From an uncultured Nitrospiraceae bacterium (GTDB lineage: Bacteria > Nitrospirota > Thermodesulfovibrionia > Thermodesulfovibrionales > Thermodesulfovibrionaceae), in the NCBI GenBank assembly GCA_937139565.1, contig CAKZQH010000072.1, forward strand, positions 1 to 64,000: DNA of 64,000 bases, read 5' to 3'. Below the pieces are notes generated by a model that was given only the letters and a program-made list of their open reading frames with translations, was not told the DNA's origin and did no database searches. The first letter of the stretch is position 1. Each line of letters begins with the position of its first letter. Positions 1 to 7,500 of this stretch are shown here, in pieces. Made by a program: the position numbers and the translations under genes.

Positions 1-536
1 AAAAGAAGCATCGTAGTAGTAAAGACATTACAGAGGGATTCCAGTTCAGGGAAAGTAGTTTGCAGAATCCGTTTAATATCGTTTTTGGTGGAAGAGATAA
101 GATGGCAGATAGATTCTCTTTCTCTGGCAATATCTCTGAAGTCTTTAGTGTCCTGAGAGAGGGAGAACTGTTCAATGGAATCCCTGTGGGCAAGAATAAA
201 CCGTGCAATAGTGAGAGAGTCTTTCTTGTCAGTTTTGGTTTTACGCAAAGACAGCTTTGCAAAATTAGAGATCAGAAGGGGGTTAATGATGGCGGTGTTA
301 ATATCTTTAGAAGACAGGTAAGAGAAGAGATTGATATGGTAGCATCCTGTGGACTCCATAGCAGCAATGACATTGGAGAGGTCTTTACAGTTAGAAGTGA
401 TAGCCTTCAAAAGTTCGGAGAAACCCTTTCTATCCATAGAGGTAGAGATAGAAAAACAGACATTACCTTTGCTATCAAGAGCTGTGGCAGAGAAGGAATC
501 TTTGGAGACATCAATACCGACAAACAGATTACTCAT
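1..536 (-). CDS. IS110-family transposase, N-terminal part (runs off window edge)
   Basis: Reading the minus strand from the ATG at 534-536 gives an open frame of about 178 residues to the window edge, so the gene is cut by the window and not necessarily truncated in the genome. It carries the RuvC-like DEDD domain of IS110 recombinases: GIDVSK with Asp about residue 9, AAMESTGCYH with Glu about 61, and KTDKKDSLTIARF with Asp about 103 and 106. The tail ILQTTFPEL is also typical of the family. The C-terminal domain with the catalytic serine lies outside the window. The family catalyses RNA-guided excision and insertion without terminal inverted repeats or target duplication. A structured RNA lies directly upstream (567-704). 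Confidence 0.9.
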   Translation of the reverse strand, partial: MSNLFVGIDVSKDSFSATALDSKGNVCFSISTSMDRKGFSELLKAITSNCKDLSNVIAAMESTGCYHINLFSYLSSKDINTAIINPLLISNFAKLSLRKTKTDKKDSLTIARFILAHRDSIEQFSLSQDTKDFRDIARERESICHLISSTKNDIKRILQTTFPELESLCNVFTTTMLL

Positions 537-566
537 GGCAAAACCTCCATAATGACATATATAGAC

Positions 567-704
567 GAGGCAGGGGAAGCCTCCCGGCCAATCCTCCATG
601 GTGACAAGGGTTCAGAGACCCAATCAACCTATAATGGCTATGGGAGGCAGGGAACAGACTGCTTCGAGGGTTCAATGACCCAGGTGAAATGGAGTTCTCC
701 TGCC
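567..704 (-). ncRNA. candidate IS110 bridge RNA upstream of the transposase
   Basis: On the minus strand this leader folds into two consecutive stem-loops plus a terminal hairpin. The first is closed by GGCAGG/CCTGCC (699-704 with 646-651) and extended by GAAC/GTTC. The second is closed by TCC-AT/AT-GGA (near 641-645 and 594-599). Each encloses an internal loop capped by an almost identical small hairpin, GGGT-six bases-ACCC, at 668-681 and 608-621. A third hairpin, GAGGC/GCCTC, sits at 567-583 just before the transposase start. Two internal-loop stem-loops in the left end of an IS110 element match the target-binding and donor-binding loops of described bridge RNAs. A GC hairpin (CGGGT/ACCCG, 718-730) and AT-rich promoter-like sequence (730-750) precede it. 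The bases 765-1020 show no gene. Confidence 0.5.
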
Positions 705-1020
705 TGTCCAACTTTAACGGGTAAAACCCGCTTATATAGGCTTTATAACACAAATTCTTAGTAGGAGGGAAAATGGAAGAATCCTATACCTGCTATCAAA
801 GCGAAAGCATATGAACTTTTACAACTCTTTAATATGAGGTTTTACAATGAGACACAATATTCTTGACAAGTGCCCTTATTATTAATGCTTTCATAAAGCA
901 CCTCCAATATATGCTGTTATATCTTAGCAATGCCATTGTTCTAAATACAACTAAAATTTAATAAACTGTTAGATTGTATAAAATTTTTTCTGGTATATTA
1001 AATTTTATAGTTCAGGGAAA

Positions 1021-1875
1021 ATGTGTAGTGCTCCTTTAACAGATATAATATTTGAAGAATCATGGCAGGAAGCAATCGAGAGAATTTTGAAATCTAATAC
1101 AACAATAATCATCGGAGGCATTGACTGTGGAAAATCTACCTTTGCAAGGTATCTTCTAAAAAAATTATTTGATTTAAGGGGAGATTTAATCCTTATAGAT
1201 GCCGACATAGGGCAAAGTTCAATCTCTCTTCCTGGAACGATAGGTTTAAAAAAGATAGCTACCTCTTACGAAAGGGATAACTTTGCCGATGAAATTTTTT
1301 TTGTGGGATATACAACTCCTTCGGTTTCTGTAGGGTATTTTTTAGAGGTTTTTTCGGCGGCTGTTGAGAGAGCCAAAAGTTACAATCTTCCTCTCATCGT
1401 TGATACTGATGGATTTATCTCTGACGAAGGGGTAAATCTTAAATTAAGGAAAATAGAAATATTAAACCCAAATCTTGTTATTGCTTTTCAGAAAGAAAGA
1501 GAATTGGAAACAATCATAAGACATATAAATACAGAAACAATAATACTTAAGCCATCTTCTCATGTAAGGGTTAGAGACCAGAATTCCAGAGCTGAATATA
1601 GACTAAAGCGATTTCAATTTTATTTCAAAAATTCAGAGAGCTACATGATGCCTGTTAAACTAATTAAAGATTCTGAACATTTGAAAAACGTTGTTTACAA
1701 TCTGGATAAGTTTCGAGGAACATTAATAGGACTAATGGATGAGAAGCAATGTATAGGCCTTGGATTAATTGAGGATATTGATAGTAAGACGATTTTGATA
1801 CGAACGCCTATCTCTGGTATTTATAGGGTTAAAAAAATCCTTATTGGAAAAATAAAGTTATCTGAACTTACTTAA
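1021..1875 (+). CDS. Clp1/Grc3-type polynucleotide 5'-hydroxyl kinase (P-loop)
   Basis: The 284-residue product has a Walker A motif GGIDCGKST at about residues 32-40 and the diagnostic DADIGQSSISLPGT segment at about 60-73, matching the D-x-D-x-GQ ... PPGT block of the CLP1_P kinase domain. Family members phosphorylate 5'-OH ends of RNA or DNA, and archaeal members are standalone kinases. The C-terminal third (about residues 190-284) is less conserved and probably forms the small beta domain. A weak Shine-Dalgarno (AGGGA) lies just upstream of ATG 1021. The gene is isolated between two mobile-element regions, so the context gives no partner. Substrate specificity cannot be read from the sequence. 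Confidence 0.75.
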   Translation: MCSAPLTDIIFEESWQEAIERILKSNTTIIIGGIDCGKSTFARYLLKKLFDLRGDLILIDADIGQSSISLPGTIGLKKIATSYERDNFADEIFFVGYTTPSVSVGYFLEVFSAAVERAKSYNLPLIVDTDGFISDEGVNLKLRKIEILNPNLVIAFQKERELETIIRHINTETIILKPSSHVRVRDQNSRAEYRLKRFQFYFKNSESYMMPVKLIKDSEHLKNVVYNLDKFRGTLIGLMDEKQCIGLGLIEDIDSKTILIRTPISGIYRVKKILIGKIKLSELT

Positions 1876-1992
1876 GTAAAAAATAAGCTATTTCAAGAGG
1901 AGATTTTTTTCGATGAACCTGAGATTAACTAGTGTCGAAACATTTTTACTTTTTTAGTTAAATGGACTTTAAATTTACAATATTGATATAAT

Positions 1993-2088
1993 CCGCTTAA
2001 GGAAGTCCCAAGCCTTTCTCTCATAGGAATAGGGGTGATAATATTTGGATTAACTGCGGGATATTATCTTATAAAAAGAAGTAAGTAG
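1993..2088 (+). pseudogene. fragment of a C-terminal membrane anchor (IPTL-CTERM-like)
   Basis: A short open frame ends at TAG 2086-2088 and encodes VPSLSLIGIGVIIFGL, then a short polar stretch and the basic end KRSK. The pattern Pro-x-Leu-Ser, one membrane helix, then Arg/Lys at the end resembles C-terminal protein-sorting tails of the IPTL/PEP-CTERM type. No start codon or upstream domain exists in frame, so this looks like the broken 3' end of a lost gene next to the decayed insertion sequence. It could also be chance. Confidence 0.3.
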
Positions 2089-2174
2089 CCTTGATAGGGT
2101 TATATGCCACCATTTTTGGAATGTTAAAAATGCAAATTTTAATACTTATGCATCCAAACATTGGAACAACATAT

Positions 2175-2330
2175 TTACACACCATAACTTAATATATTCA
2201 GTGGTGTTTGACCTTTAAGACTGCTGTAAGGTCTCTCGGTATTATAAAAAATCCTATGTCTCTCAATCACATTTTTTACCTCCAATGGACTATCGCCACA
2301 CTTGATCATTTTATGGCGTATTTTATTCAA
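2175..2330 (-). pseudogene. transposase C-terminal remnant (rve/DDE integrase core)
   Basis: The minus strand reads 51 codons to a TAA at 2175-2177. The segment FYNTERPYSSLKGQTPLNIL matches the hallmark C-terminal end of IS3/IS481-type integrase-core transposases (YN-x-x-RPH-x-x-L...TP). The frame is closed upstream by a TGA at 2337-2339, and the catalytic DDE region is missing. The remnant ends 54 bases from the putative terminal inverted repeat, as expected for such elements. Confidence 0.75.
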
Positions 2331-2417
2331 AAAAAATCAAATATTTCAAAGAGTTATATCTTTCTCATGCATCTACTATAATCTAATACCCTTTACACTA
2401 GCAATCTCAGAGACCAA

Positions 2418-2738
2418 CGGAAGAAGATCCCTTCGTCGCTTGCGCTCCTCGCGATGACATCCTTATTTTGTCACTGCGAGGCCACGAAGTGGCCGTGGCA
2501 GTCTCTTTCTGTCACTGCGACGGACTCGATGTCCCGAAGCAGTCTCAAAGTAAAGTTTAAGAAAAGACAACGACGAGATTGCTTCGCTTCGCTCGCAATG
2601 ACGTATAATATGAAGGCGCAATGACAGCTTTTTTCTGTCACTGCGAGGGGTTCGATGCCCCGAAGCAGTCTCTAAGTAAAACCTACGAAGAGGTAACGAC
2701 GAGATCCCTTCGGAGCTAAAGCACCTCGCAATGACAGA
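2418..2738. repeat. cluster of REP-like palindromic repeats (A)
   Basis: At least six related units alternate in orientation. Forward units start GTCACTGCGAGG and end CGAAGCAGTCTC (near 2469-2504, 2510-2546, 2636-2672). Reverse units start GAGAT and end CTCGCAATGACA (near 2425-2459, 2574-2602, 2700-2736). Each unit contains an internal palindrome, for example GGCCACGAAGTGGCC. The same units recur at 51283-51418 and 58945-59255. They encode no protein; the Cys-His-Cys-Glu peptides seen in translation are repeat artefacts. Confidence 0.85.
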
Positions 2739-2961
2739 AAGGCAGGAGGAAAATATAGACAGTTAGAGGAAAATCGGATGGTTTAAAAATAGTTCAGAAG
2801 GCATGTAGACTAATCTTTAGATGATAACTCATTGCTTTATTTTTTCTTTCTCATTACCATCGCTGAATTGTATTGATCATCTAAAATAGCATTTGCCACA
2901 TCTAAGACAAATAAAATTTTGTTCTGTTATTTGTATTATTTCTTCTATTATTTTGCCATCA

Positions 2962-3900
2962 TTAATCATAATTTTGGTCCAATAAATTTAAAATTTTTAC
3001 CATATCTTCAGGCAAAGGTGCCTCGAATTCGCAGATTGTATCAGTTATAGGATGTTTAAATTTTATTCTAAAGGCATGTAGCATTTGTCTTGGAATAGGA
3101 ATTTTTCTTTTTCCAATTTCAATATAAACCTTTTTACCGTAGGTTTTATCACCTAAAATCGGATGACCTATTGACGAAAAATGGACTCTTATTTGGTGTG
3201 TTCTTCCTGTGAGAATTCGAACTTTAAGAAGAGTATAATTATTGAAATTTTTTATAGCTTCCCACTCTGTTATTGCTTCCTTGCCTTTTTTTGACTTTGT
3301 TGACATTTTTTTTCTGTTAGTTTCCGATCTTCCAATTGATAAAGTTATTTTTCCTTTTCCTTCTAATTTGCCATAAACGATAGTTAAATATTCTTTTAGA
3401 ATCTCTCTTTTTTTAAAAATTTCCACCAACTTATAGTAAGCCTTATCATCCAAAGAGACAACAATTAAACCTGAGGTATCTTTATCAAGTCTGTGCACAA
3501 CTCCAGGTCTGAGAGGTCCTCCAACAGATGCAAGTTTTTTAACATGATATGCAAGGGCATTCATTAATGTTCCATCTTGGTGTCCTGCTGCAGGATAAAC
3601 AACCATACCAGGTGGTTTGGCTACTACCAATAAGTATTCATCTTTGTAAATAATTTCAGTTGGAATATTTTGAGGCTTTAGTTCAATAGTTGATCCCTTA
3701 GAAAGAATGAAATTCAATATCTCAATCTTTTCATTAAGTTTTAGTTTGTAACTCTTTGATTTAATAGAATTATTTACTAAAACACATTCTTTTTCTATTA
3801 TTTCCTGTGCTTTTGCCCTTGTAATATTCAGTTTTTCTGCAATAAAAACATCCAGCCTTTTTTGCTCTTCCGCAGGCTCTACAATAAAGATTTTATTCAT
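2962..3900 (-). CDS. rluD: 23S rRNA pseudouridine synthase, RluD-type
   Basis: The 312-residue product has an N-terminal S4 RNA-binding domain (about residues 13-75, KRLDVFIAEKLNITRAKAQ) and a RluA-family catalytic domain. The catalytic motif GVVHRLDKDTSGL (about residues 133-145) carries the invariant Asp, and GRTHQIRVHF follows at about 232-241. The length is normal for RluD, which modifies helix 69 of 23S rRNA; closely related paralogs cannot be excluded. Its start overlaps the uvrA stop by four bases, so it is the last gene of a DUF3108-uvrA-rluD operon. Confidence 0.9.
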   Translation of the reverse strand: MNKIFIVEPAEEQKRLDVFIAEKLNITRAKAQEIIEKECVLVNNSIKSKSYKLKLNEKIEILNFILSKGSTIELKPQNIPTEIIYKDEYLLVVAKPPGMVVYPAAGHQDGTLMNALAYHVKKLASVGGPLRPGVVHRLDKDTSGLIVVSLDDKAYYKLVEIFKKREILKEYLTIVYGKLEGKGKITLSIGRSETNRKKMSTKSKKGKEAITEWEAIKNFNNYTLLKVRILTGRTHQIRVHFSSIGHPILGDKTYGKKVYIEIGKRKIPIPRQMLHAFRIKFKHPITDTICEFEAPLPEDMVKILNLLDQNYD

Positions 3901-6395
3901 AAAGAAAGTTTCTCCCTTAGAAATCTTCCTGTATGTGAATTGGGATTCATAGAGATTTCTTCAGGAGTTCCCTCTGCTACCACTTTACCTCCTTTTTCTC
4001 CTCCTTCTGGTCCAAGATCAATAACATAGTCAGCACATTTTATAATATCTAAATCATGCTCAATTACAATTACAGTGTTTCCCATGTCTACCAGTTTTTG
4101 AAGAATGTTAACAAGTCTTTCTATATCTAACATGTGCAGCCCTGTTGTGGGTTCATCAAGAATATACAGGGTTTTACCTGTTGGTTTTTTGCTTAGTTCT
4201 CTTGAGAGCTTTACTCGTTGAGCTTCTCCACCAGAAAGGGTTGTAGCTGATTGTCCTAAAGTTATATAACCAAGTCCTATTTCCTCCATTATTTTTAATT
4301 TGTGACTTAATTTAGGATAGGCCGAGAAAAAATCCTTTGCTTCAGAAACAGTCATATTAAGTATTTCGCTAATGTTCTTATCCTTGTATTTTATCTTAAG
4401 AAATTCTTCGTTGTATCTTTTTCCCTTGCATTCGTCACATAAAACATAAATATCAGGTAAAAGATGCATTTTTATCTTCTTTAAACCATCTCCTTGACAG
4501 GCTTCACATCTGCCTCCTGGAAGGTTAAAGCTGAAATGTGATTTAGTGTATCCTCTCATTTTAGACTGTGGAAGCATTGAAAAAATTTCTCTAATTTCTG
4601 TCATTATTTGGGTATATGTTGCAGGAGTTGAACGAGATGTTTTCCCAAGAGGAGATTGGTCTATACAAACGACCTTATCAATTTGTTCAATCCCCTCAAT
4701 TCTTTCATGTTTACCGGGCAACACTTTTGAGTTGTAAAGGGCTTTAATTAATGCCTTGTAAAGAACTTCAAAAATTAAACTACTTTTGCCTGAACCTGCT
4801 ACACCTGTAACACATACAAAAACACCCAAGGGAATATTAACATCTATTTTTTTAAGGTTAAATACCTCTGCACCGATTATTTTTAGGAAATTTTGTGTTT
4901 TTCTACGATTTTTTGAAACAAAGACAGAGATGTTTTTTCGCAAATACTTAGCGGTAATTGAAGATTCATTTTTTTTAAGTTCCTCAGGTTTACATAGAGC
5001 AATCATATATCCTCCATGTTGCCCTCCACCTGGTCCAAGTTCTAAAACTAAATCAGCATTCAAAATGGTATTTTCATCATGCTCTACTACAAGTAATGTA
5101 TTGTTTTTATTTGCCAATTCTCGTAAACTTTCGATTAATTTAATACTATCACGAGGATGTAGTCCTATACTTGGTTCATCAAGCACATATAAAACTCCAC
5201 TTAGGTGGGAACCAAGTTGTGTTGCAAGTCTTATTCTCTGAGCTTCTCCTCCAGAAAGAGTAAAAGAAGGCCGATTAAGACTTAAATATTCAACTCCTAT
5301 TTTTAGAAGAAAATCGAGTTTTATAAAGATCTCTTTGATAATTCTTTCAGCAATAGATTTTTCATAGTAGCTAAAGTTTAGTTCTGATAAAAATTTTCTT
5401 AATTCTTCAAGAGAGAGATTGGAAAGTTCTGCAATATTTTTGTCTTTAATTTTTATAGCTAAGGCTTCTTGTTTTAATCTTGCCCCTATGCAAAGACTGC
5501 ATAATTTGAGATTAAAGAGATCTATTTCTTCTTCATCTAAATTTTCGTATCCAAGGCCTCTACATTTTGGACAAGCTCCATACTTGCTGTTAAAAGAAAA
5601 AAGTTTGGGTTCAATTTCAGGTAAACTTATTTTACAATTTCCACAGGCAAGAATTTTACTGAATATGATATCTCGATCTTCTTCTGCAAGATTTACGACT
5701 ACCGTATTTGAATATTTTGTTGCAAGCTCGATTGCTCTCTGTATTTGTTTTGTATATCTTTCTTTAACAATTACTCTATCAACAAGCAGTTCAATAGTGT
5801 GACGTACATTTTTTTTCAATGATATATCCTGATTAAGATCAACAATCCTTCCATCTATTCTTGCACGTATAAATCCTTCTGCCTTAGCTTTTTGAATTTC
5901 TACTTTATGTTCTCCTTTTTTTTCAACTACAATTGGTGCGAATATTTGAATTTTAGAGCCCTGTGGAAGGCTCATTAATGCCTCTGTCATTTTATCTATA
6001 CTCTGTGATGCTAATTCTTTACCGCACGAAGGACAATAGGGTAATCCGATTTTAGAATATAATAGTCTTAGATAGTCATATATTTCTGTAATTGTTCCAA
6101 CTGTAGAACGCGGGCTTTTTGATATTGTTTTTTGATCAATTGAGATTGCTGGGGATAAACCCTCTATCGAATCCACATCAGGTTTCTGAAATTGGTCAAA
6201 GATTATTCTTGATTCAATAGGCAAACTCTGAAGATATCTTCGATGTGCTTCAGCAAAGATAGTATCAATAGCTAATGAGGATTTTCCTGAACCTGAAGGG
6301 CCTGTAATAACGATAATTTTATTTCTTGGAAGAACTAAATTTAAATTCTTAAGATTGTGCTGTCTTGCACCCTTGATGACAATATTTTGCTGCAT
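3897..6395 (-). CDS. uvrA: excinuclease ABC subunit A, short form without the insertion domain
   Basis: The 832-residue protein has two ABC modules. Walker A motifs are GPSGSGKSS at about 32-40 and GVAGSGKSS in the second half. Signature motifs are LSGGEAQRIRLA at about 380 and LSGGEAQRVKLS near the C-terminus, and Walker B is LYVLDEPSIGLH. The UvrB-binding region (about 119-245) and the zinc module CGNC...CPKC (251-278) are present. Only about 20 residues separate CPKC from the conserved CSLC-IGARL block (299-306), where typical UvrA of about 940 residues has an insertion domain of about 110 residues. UvrA loads UvrB at bulky DNA lesions in nucleotide excision repair. DUF3108 lies one base upstream. 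Confidence 0.93.
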   Translation of the reverse strand: MQQNIVIKGARQHNLKNLNLVLPRNKIIVITGPSGSGKSSLAIDTIFAEAHRRYLQSLPIESRIIFDQFQKPDVDSIEGLSPAISIDQKTISKSPRSTVGTITEIYDYLRLLYSKIGLPYCPSCGKELASQSIDKMTEALMSLPQGSKIQIFAPIVVEKKGEHKVEIQKAKAEGFIRARIDGRIVDLNQDISLKKNVRHTIELLVDRVIVKERYTKQIQRAIELATKYSNTVVVNLAEEDRDIIFSKILACGNCKISLPEIEPKLFSFNSKYGACPKCRGLGYENLDEEEIDLFNLKLCSLCIGARLKQEALAIKIKDKNIAELSNLSLEELRKFLSELNFSYYEKSIAERIIKEIFIKLDFLLKIGVEYLSLNRPSFTLSGGEAQRIRLATQLGSHLSGVLYVLDEPSIGLHPRDSIKLIESLRELANKNNTLLVVEHDENTILNADLVLELGPGGGQHGGYMIALCKPEELKKNESSITAKYLRKNISVFVSKNRRKTQNFLKIIGAEVFNLKKIDVNIPLGVFVCVTGVAGSGKSSLIFEVLYKALIKALYNSKVLPGKHERIEGIEQIDKVVCIDQSPLGKTSRSTPATYTQIMTEIREIFSMLPQSKMRGYTKSHFSFNLPGGRCEACQGDGLKKIKMHLLPDIYVLCDECKGKRYNEEFLKIKYKDKNISEILNMTVSEAKDFFSAYPKLSHKLKIMEEIGLGYITLGQSATTLSGGEAQRVKLSRELSKKPTGKTLYILDEPTTGLHMLDIERLVNILQKLVDMGNTVIVIEHDLDIIKCADYVIDLGPEGGEKGGKVVAEGTPEEISMNPNSHTGRFLREKLSL

Positions 6396-6396
6396 A

Positions 6397-7395
6397 TCAA
6401 TTTTTTTTGTACTCCTTCAATTCAGCTACTACTTTTCCAACCGGAACTTTTGTTTCAACTCTAAGAGGTATCTTATTTTCATCTTTACTTAGCCATATTA
6501 TTATATCGCCCTTTCTTTTAAAAAGACCTTCAGTATCGAGCAGAGGTTTAATTATTATTGCATTAACTTCTTTGTTAGATAGCTCTAATTTTTCTTCTCC
6601 TATAATTTGAATTTTTACACTAGCAAACTTGTTACTGTCGAAAATATCGATAGTTATCTCTTCTTTATCCTTTATAGGGAGGCTTCTAAGGTAAAAGAAA
6701 CCAGATAAGACATCCATAAAAACTTTATTAATTCCTTTATGAAAGGTTGAGTTATTCTTTATATGGTTTATAAAAACAATTTCATTGTTTGAATAATCGA
6801 AGATGGTTTCCTTATTGCCTCTGTATTTTCCCTCCACTTGAATTAATGTGAAATGTTTAGGCTTACCTTGTTCAATCTTGCTTTGGGCATGGTCATTTAC
6901 ATAGTAGAAGTTAGAAATAAAACCAGAGGATTTAACCTGCGAAGTAATTATTATTTCTTGCTCGTTTCCTCTGACATCCATAAAGGCTGAACCCACATAA
7001 ACACCCATCCAATAAATATCAAACTTCATTTTTTCATTAATGAACCGAGTAAAAGGATTAAAAACATGAGTTGGAGTAAGGGTAGAATTCGCTAAGGCTT
7101 TTTCTTCATTTAAATCAGTTATATTTGTTTCATTGGAACTCTCTGCATTAGAGAAAGACTCTTGATGTGATAAATTTTGAATAGGAGCAATATCTTCCTG
7201 TTTCTGGGTAGTATCATCTTTAGTCTCCTTTTGAGAGGGAGGATTTTTGGATGTTTTTTTATTATCTTCAAAAAAATATGTTTCAATAAGGTCAAAGGAA
7301 GGAATAGATATTGTACCTCTTCCCAATATAATTATTACACTTATGTGAATAATTATAGATATAAGCAAGCATAGGATTATCCATTTTGATTTCAT
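6397..7395 (-). CDS. DUF3108 periplasmic or outer-membrane-associated protein
   Basis: The 332-residue product begins with one membrane helix or uncleaved signal (about residues 5-26). A low-complexity Lys/Gln/Asn/Ser-rich linker (about 45-110) and a C-terminal DUF3108 domain (about 118-332) follow. The domain is recognisable from MKFDIYWMGVYVGSAFM and the final IPLRVETKVPVGKVVAEL. The architecture suggests a tethered periplasmic protein. The family has no firm biochemical role and is often found near envelope genes. It heads the operon with uvrA and rluD and is divergent from tamB, separated by about 105 bases that must hold both promoters. Confidence 0.75.
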   Translation of the reverse strand: MKSKWIILCLLISIIIHISVIIILGRGTISIPSFDLIETYFFEDNKKTSKNPPSQKETKDDTTQKQEDIAPIQNLSHQESFSNAESSNETNITDLNEEKALANSTLTPTHVFNPFTRFINEKMKFDIYWMGVYVGSAFMDVRGNEQEIIITSQVKSSGFISNFYYVNDHAQSKIEQGKPKHFTLIQVEGKYRGNKETIFDYSNNEIVFINHIKNNSTFHKGINKVFMDVLSGFFYLRSLPIKDKEEITIDIFDSNKFASVKIQIIGEEKLELSNKEVNAIIIKPLLDTEGLFKRKGDIIIWLSKDENKIPLRVETKVPVGKVVAELKEYKKN

Positions 7396-7500
7396 AAAAA
7401 TAGTATAACACTTAGTTGACCAATAGAATAAAACATATATAGAATGTTAAAGGTAAGTGTAAATATTTGGATTAAATTAAAGGAGCATTTATTTTTTGAT

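Larger units (their letters stand above)
2110..2826. mobile_element. decayed insertion sequence, copy A
   Basis: The left end carries CCATTTTTGGAA (2110-2121), the exact reverse complement of the 12 bases at 59522-59533 that end the related copy C. Inside, the minus strand holds the last 51 codons of an integrase-type transposase (2175-2330), followed by a cluster of REP-like repeats (2418-2738). The stretch 2746-2826 is about 85-90 percent identical by eye to 59351-59433 of copy C. No right-hand inverted repeat is visible, so this copy is truncated there. Confidence 0.5.

Noticed and set aside
60-761. A 233-residue plus-strand open frame
   Set aside because: It is antisense to the IS110 transposase and its upstream RNA. 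The minus strand has clear DEDD motifs, while this frame has no family resemblance.
863-892. Possible promoter TTGACA at 863-868
   Set aside because: No acceptable -10 box lies at 16-18 bases, and the following gene starts about 150 bases later.
2418-2738. CRISPR array
   Set aside because: The repeats alternate in orientation, vary in sequence and spacing, and no cas genes are near.
4786-5241. A 151-residue plus-strand frame
   Set aside because: It lies entirely antisense to the conserved uvrA coding region and has no motif.
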